Translations under genes and position numbers: made by a program
The notes under the pieces: model-generated
Seen by the model: the letters and a program-made list of their open reading frames with translations, nothing else
The model's database searches: none
Told to the model about the DNA's origin: nothing
From: JAPPHA01 sp963662815
GTDB taxonomy: Bacteria; Pseudomonadota; Alphaproteobacteria; Rhodobacterales; Rhodobacteraceae
Length of the DNA stretch: 64,000 bases
Reading direction: 5' to 3'
NCBI GenBank assembly: GCA_963662815.2
Contig: CAXXWA010000037.1
Coordinates: 310,001-374,000, forward strand
Part shown: piece after piece, positions 59,767 to 64,000 of the stretch
Layout: each line of letters starts with the position of its first letter
How positions within the stretch are numbered: position 1 is the stretch's first letter

Positions 59767-61823
59767 TTCTTGCCGACACGGCACTCAACCGCAAGGCGGT
59801 GATCCACGTCCGCCGGTCCACCCCCCGGCAGGTCGTCAACAACGTGGAGAGCCGGCGGCGGCAATGCGAGCTCGTCGCATCCGCCCGCAATCGCGGCTTC
59901 CGCGAGGTGGAGGTGATCGACGACGACCAGGGAACCTCCGCGAACGGCGAGGTCCACCGGCCCGGCTTCGAGAGGCTGTGCACCGAACTCTGCGCGCAGC
60001 AGGTCGGTGCCGTGTTCTGTTTCGACGCATCAAGGCGCGCTCGGAACGGACGGGACTGGCACCAGCTCCCGGAGTTGTGCGGCGTGTTCGACGCACGCGT
60101 CATCGACCTGGAAGGCGTCCACGATCCCAGACACCCGAACGATCGGCTTTTGTCGGGAATGAAGGGCTCGATTTTCGAGTTCGAGAGCGGGATCATCCGT
60201 GCCCGGATGCTCGGGGCGCTGCAGGAGAAGGCACGTCGCGGCGAACTCCGCATCAACGTGCCGGTCGGGCATGTCCGGCACCGTGAGACGGCCGGCCCCG
60301 TCCTCGATCCCGACCTGCGGGTTCAGGAGACCATCGGGCTGGTCTTCGCGCGGTTCCGCGAGCTGGGCAGCGCGCGGCAGGTCACGATCAAGCTCCGGGA
60401 GGACGAGATCCTCTTCCCGTGCACGTTCGGCCAGGGAACGGTTCGGGAATGGCGGCAGCTCACCTGCAGGAACGCCGTTGCAATATTGGGGAACCCATTC
60501 CATGCGGGCGCCTGCGCCTGGGGAAAGACGGGCCGGAGAACCTCCCTCGTCAACGGGCGGCCCCGCAAGAGCTCCGGCCACGGCAAGCCGGTCGAACAGC
60601 GGGTCTTGATCCGGGACCGCCACGACGGCTGCATCGACTGGGCCGAGCACGAGCGCAACCCGGCCCGTCTGGCGGCCAGCTCGCACGGCAGGAGCGGCGG
60701 ATCCAAGTCCGGGCGAGGCGGCCGGGCGCTGCTCGCGGGGCTGCTGTCTTGCGCTCGTTGCGGTCGGCGCCTGCAGGTGGCCTGTTCCGGCGGCTCCACG
60801 GGGCGAGCCGTCCACAAGTGCAGGCAGGGCTTCGGCGAAGGGAAGCCGAGCTGTCAGGCCATGGCCGCGAAACGCGTCGACGCCGCCATTGCCGCCGAGG
60901 CCGTCCGGGTGACGCGGCCGTTGGCGGTCGAAGCCGCGCTGGAGGCGGAGCGGATGCTTGGCGAGACACTGGCGAAACGGCGCAAGGTGCTGGAACTCGA
61001 GCTGCAGCAGGCCCGCTACGATGCCTCGCTCGCGGAGCGCCGCCACGCCGCCTGCGATCCCGACAACCGGCTGATCGCGGCGCAGCTCGAGACGTACCGG
61101 GAGGAGGCGCTCCGACGGGTCGCGGACTGCGAAGCCCGCAACCGGCCGGAGCCGGCCACGGACACGCCGGACTTCACGAGCCTCGCCGACGATCTCGAGG
61201 TCGCCCGGAACGCGCCGACGACCACCATGCGCGCGCGCCAGCAGCTCCTGCGCACCCTGATCGCCGACATCGTCGCCGATGCGGACAAGGCCGCTCGCGA
61301 GGTGGTGCTGGCCATCCGCTGGCGAGGGGGGCGGCACTCCCGGCTCCGGGTTCCGATGCCCGCGCCGGGGCGGCACGACAGGATCACGCCGGAGGAGGCC
61401 GCCGACACGATTCGCAGCATGGCCGGACATTGGTCCGACACCGACATCGCGGCGGCGTTGAACCGCATGCGCGTCACAACCGCCCACGGCCACACCTGGA
61501 CTGCGGAACGCGTCAGGCGATACAGGCGGGAGTGCAGGCTTCCTTCCCTGAAGACCGGGGCGGGAGGCGACGAGATCCTGACCCTGGCCGAGGCCGCGGA
61601 CAGGCTCCGCGTCAGCCGCCACGTGATCCGGCAGATGATCAGGCAGGGTGTGCCTCCGGCCCGGCAGGCCGTTGCGAAGGCCCCCTGGCGCACAAGGGCC
61701 GTCGATCTGCAGGACGAAGGGGTGGCCGCCACCGCGGCCAAGGCGGGAACTCAGCCCGCGTCAGGGGCCTCCCAAAGAGAATTGCCAATGCTTTCAATCG
61801 ACTCGGAAGGAGACTCACAATGA
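59754..61823 (+). CDS. Large serine recombinase (site-specific integrase)
   Basis: 689 residues. Catalytic domain: AVIHVRRSTPRQVVNNVESR (nucleophile Ser in R-R-S-T near 21), FCFDASRRARNGRDWHQLPE and FEFESGIIRARMLGALQEKA. A recombinase domain (VGHVRHRETAGPVLDPDLRV, FHAGACAWGKTGRR) and a zinc-ribbon (GLLSCARCGRRLQVACSGG, then HKCRQGFGEGKPSC, near 340-375) follow, then a coiled-coil (about 395-475) and a C-terminal helix-turn-helix (LTLAEAADRLRVSRHVIRQM). It moves an integrative element by cutting and joining att sites. It may mobilise the AbiE region, but no att sites are visible. Confidence 0.9.
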   Translation: MTSDLLADTALNRKAVIHVRRSTPRQVVNNVESRRRQCELVASARNRGFREVEVIDDDQGTSANGEVHRPGFERLCTELCAQQVGAVFCFDASRRARNGRDWHQLPELCGVFDARVIDLEGVHDPRHPNDRLLSGMKGSIFEFESGIIRARMLGALQEKARRGELRINVPVGHVRHRETAGPVLDPDLRVQETIGLVFARFRELGSARQVTIKLREDEILFPCTFGQGTVREWRQLTCRNAVAILGNPFHAGACAWGKTGRRTSLVNGRPRKSSGHGKPVEQRVLIRDRHDGCIDWAEHERNPARLAASSHGRSGGSKSGRGGRALLAGLLSCARCGRRLQVACSGGSTGRAVHKCRQGFGEGKPSCQAMAAKRVDAAIAAEAVRVTRPLAVEAALEAERMLGETLAKRRKVLELELQQARYDASLAERRHAACDPDNRLIAAQLETYREEALRRVADCEARNRPEPATDTPDFTSLADDLEVARNAPTTTMRARQQLLRTLIADIVADADKAAREVVLAIRWRGGRHSRLRVPMPAPGRHDRITPEEAADTIRSMAGHWSDTDIAAALNRMRVTTAHGHTWTAERVRRYRRECRLPSLKTGAGGDEILTLAEAADRLRVSRHVIRQMIRQGVPPARQAVAKAPWRTRAVDLQDEGVAATAAKAGTQPASGASQRELPMLSIDSEGDSQ

Positions 61824-62257
61824 AACAAGCTCCATGGGGCTCTGCCATGCCCACTTGACCGACGCTTGACGAGGGGCCGCGATCGCCGGGCAGGTTGCCG
61901 CTGCCAACTTGAACCGCGTTCTTGGGATCAGGGATCACGCCTACGCAACAGGCCTGCAGGCGGTCAGGTCGGCGGCAGCCTTGCATGCCTGCGGACTCTG
62001 GATCGCGCACCTCGGACGGAACTTGAAGTCCGGCGGAATCTCGATACTGGCCGAAGGGGAAGCAGCAGGTCCGGCCATGTTCCATCAGAAACCGGCCCGC
62101 CGACCCGATCCGCCGGATGCCGCCCTGGGTCATTGGCGCCCGAACCGCCCACAATAGGCGGGAATGGATCGAACTTCAGGAACAACCCGGTTCTTCACCT
62201 TGATCCGTTTGGTTGGATCAACCGGCGAAATGGAAACCCAGACATCGCCATGCTGCT
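61824..62257. other. Intergenic region, no supported gene
   Basis: It lies between the recombinase and the convergent sulfatase gene. Only GC-driven frames were found. If an attachment site of the recombinase exists on this side it would be expected here; I found no obvious repeat to mark one. Confidence 0.4.
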
Positions 62258-63826
62258 TCAGTTGTCCAAATTGACGGTTCCGGCAGGAGTCAGCTTCATG
62301 TCGGAGAGCCGGTGGTCCTGGTGTCGCATGCGGTGATCTAGCAGCTTGCGGGTAAGGCGGAGAAGCGTTCCGCCGTGGGCCGGATCGCCAGCCAGATTCC
62401 GTGTCTCCGCCATATCGGAATGCATGTCGAAGAGGAGCGGCTCCAGCCCTCCGTTGAAGTGCACGAGCTTGTAGCGGTCCTCCCGGATGATGGCGAGATT
62501 GGCTTCCCGAAGCGGCAGTCCAAGCACTTCCTGCCAAACGGTCGGCACGTCGGGTTCTCCGAAGTCGAGGTCGGCATAGACATGGTCCCGCCAATGGAGC
62601 GGGACTCCAAGCGGGTCGGCCAGGAACGGAATCAGGGATCGTCCGTCCATGGCGGCCGGAACCTGGCCGCCGATCCAGTCAAGAATGGTCGGCGCGACAT
62701 CGACCGACTCCGTGAAGGCGGTCACGCGGGTTCCGAACGCCTCGGGGTGATCCGGGTCGCGGATTATCAGGGGAACGTGATACGCAGCATCGTGGAAGCT
62801 GTCCTTCCCCCAGAGATAGTGATCGCCGAGCATCTCACCATGATCCGCCGTGACGATTATCAGCGTGTCGTCATCCTGTCCGGTCTCCTTGAGGAAGGCG
62901 AAAACCCGGCCAAGGTGGAAGTCTATTTCGCTCGCGAGCCCGAGATAGACCGCTCTAAGAGTGCCGACATCCTCCGGATCCGCATCGTCGAGCGGTTGGC
63001 GACTGCCATCGACGCAGCCGTTTATCAGGTCGCGTTCCAGGGACACGGCCACGAACGGATGCAGCTCTGCTGCAGCTTCGCGCGAACGCATCCGGTTCGG
63101 AGGCGGCATGCTCTCGGCACGGAACATTCGGTTGTATGGTTCCGGCGCGATAAGCGGAGGATGCGGACGGAGATAGGTGAGATGGGCAAACCAATTCCCG
63201 CGGCTGCGCGGTCCCATTGCGTTCAGAAATGCATCCGTCAAGAATGCGGTGTCGCTGTGTTCCCGGGCATAGAAGGCCGGATCGTCCGGCCTAGGCCCGC
63301 GATCGGGATCAAATTCCCGAGGGACAAAGAACTGTTCGTAGTCCGGAAGATCATAGCCGAGCGAAACCAAATGGCCTTGCCAGGCGAAGTTCTCCGCCAA
63401 CCGCAGTTCGACAATTTCCCGGAATCCCGGCATCACCCGCTCATACGACCGGAGATCCGGATCTCTAGGATGCCGTCCGCGCGGATCCGGACCCGCATCG
63501 GTGCATCCGAAGAGAAGCGGTTCGTAACCTGATCGGCGAGCTTCGGTCGCAACATTCGCTATGCCGTCGGCAAGCGGCGTCCCGTTACGAACGGCGCGAT
63601 GTGTCATCGCGTACAACCCGGTCAAAAGGCTTGCCCTCGACGGGCCGCATGGGCTCGTCACCGCGTAATGCCGGTCGAAACTGACAGCGTTCTCTCGGAA
63701 AGCATCGAGATTGGGCATCCTGGCCGCTGCGGCAAGCGAATTGGCACCAGTCGCGGCATTCGTGCCGGCGCAGTCGGCCCTGAACTGGTCCATGACGATG
63801 AAAAGCACGTTGCGCCCGGCGGTCAC
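62258..63826 (-). CDS. Sulfatase / phosphonate monoester hydrolase family protein
   Basis: 522 residues; GTG start at 63826. N-terminal metal site NVLFIVMDQFRADCAG, formylglycine signature SPCGPSRASLLTGLYAMTHR near 58 (the Cys of C-G-P-S-R is matured), TADHGEMLGDHYLWGKDSFH near 330 (second metal site), then Y-H-V-P-L-I-I. The spacing resembles the phosphonate monoester hydrolase/arylsulfatase group, which cleave sulfate and phosphonate esters. No signal peptide is seen. It is read by a GTGA overlap from an upstream gene whose identity is unknown. Confidence 0.88.
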   Translation of the reverse strand: MTAGRNVLFIVMDQFRADCAGTNAATGANSLAAAARMPNLDAFRENAVSFDRHYAVTSPCGPSRASLLTGLYAMTHRAVRNGTPLADGIANVATEARRSGYEPLLFGCTDAGPDPRGRHPRDPDLRSYERVMPGFREIVELRLAENFAWQGHLVSLGYDLPDYEQFFVPREFDPDRGPRPDDPAFYAREHSDTAFLTDAFLNAMGPRSRGNWFAHLTYLRPHPPLIAPEPYNRMFRAESMPPPNRMRSREAAAELHPFVAVSLERDLINGCVDGSRQPLDDADPEDVGTLRAVYLGLASEIDFHLGRVFAFLKETGQDDDTLIIVTADHGEMLGDHYLWGKDSFHDAAYHVPLIIRDPDHPEAFGTRVTAFTESVDVAPTILDWIGGQVPAAMDGRSLIPFLADPLGVPLHWRDHVYADLDFGEPDVPTVWQEVLGLPLREANLAIIREDRYKLVHFNGGLEPLLFDMHSDMAETRNLAGDPAHGGTLLRLTRKLLDHRMRHQDHRLSDMKLTPAGTVNLDN

Positions 63827-64000
63827 GGTGCGCCCCGCATGAAGCCGTCCCGAATTCCCGGAAACCGGGCCCGGTTGCCCGCCACCAGCCCGGCCTGCAT
63901 CAACCGGCCTGGAAAGGTGCGGTATCGGTTCCCGGCGTCAGCGATCCCCCGGGCGCCAACTGTTCCGCCAGTTCCTTCCAGCGGTGGCATGCCACACGGT
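63823..64000 (-). CDS. C-terminal fragment of an unidentified upstream gene
   Basis: The minus strand holds an open frame of 58 codons reading into the sulfatase start; it ends ...RLMQAGLVAGNRARFPGIRD and GFMRGAP, with TGA overlapping the sulfatase GTG as GTGA, which favours a real coupled gene. The sequence is too short for a family call. It is possibly a transporter component or an enzyme for the same sulfonate or sulfate ester. The gene starts outside the window. Confidence 0.4.
   Translation of the reverse strand, partial: PCGMPPLEGTGGTVGARGIADAGNRYRTFPGRLMQAGLVAGNRARFPGIRDGFMRGAP

Overview
The window looks like a chromosome segment of a GC-rich alphaproteobacterium. The best markers are gcrA (a cell-cycle regulator confined to alphaproteobacteria) and the adjacent lysC-ptsP pair. 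Several peptide-type ABC transporters, an FcbT-like TRAP transporter, hydantoinases and two sulfatases suggest a heterotroph living on organic nitrogen and sulfated or amidated compounds. At least five insertion sequences and many broken genes suggest a genome under relaxed selection, for instance a host-associated or bloom lineage; that last step is inference.

Layout. 0-0.3 kb: minus-strand FitAB/VapBC-type toxin-antitoxin pair, toxin cut by the window edge. 0.8-6.2 kb: plus-strand peptide ABC operon (binding protein, two permeases, fused double ATPase). 6.6-13.8 kb: housekeeping block (gcrA, DUF1178, lysC, ptsP, a convergent GNAT gene, mtnP, apt). 13.8-17 kb: relic toxin gene, amidase, and a gene-poor stretch with two orphan CRISPR-like repeats, a stop-interrupted small gene and copy 1 of a dispersed repeat. 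17-21.7 kb: minus-strand TRAP operon with its promoter. 21.7-25.8 kb: wreckage (DUF4338/ISAs1 relic, IS630, IS5 relic), a DUF985 cupin and copy 2 of the dispersed repeat.

25.9-29.8 kb: a compact four-gene cassette, visibly poorer in GC than its surroundings: ComF-like phosphoribosyltransferase, ribbon-helix-helix-DprA fusion, HAD phosphatase, second ComF-like phosphoribosyltransferase with a four-cysteine cluster. The last three genes overlap. This is the best candidate for an undescribed system: competence-type DNA-handling folds combined with nucleotide chemistry, in an accessory island.

30-38.8 kb: SDR dehydrogenase, sulfatase, an unknown gene coupled to a broken HEPN-like gene, an IS630 element with a likely programmed frameshift, a BNR-repeat protein and a DUF2461 protein. 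39.1-51.8 kb: ten-gene minus-strand operon, starting with an XRE-cupin regulator, then a complete peptide-type ABC importer, then HyuA, HyuB, an Asp/Glu/hydantoin racemase and a second HyuB. It probably imports and hydrolyses hydantoin- or oxoproline-like cyclic amides.

52.4-61.8 kb: mobile and defence region. An IS21-type element with decayed istAB carries a DUF3991/Toprim primase gene inside its inverted repeats; next come an IS3 element, an AbiEi/AbiEii toxin-antitoxin pair and a large serine recombinase with its small leader ORFs. 62.3-64 kb: a second sulfatase, translationally coupled to an unidentified upstream gene cut by the window edge.
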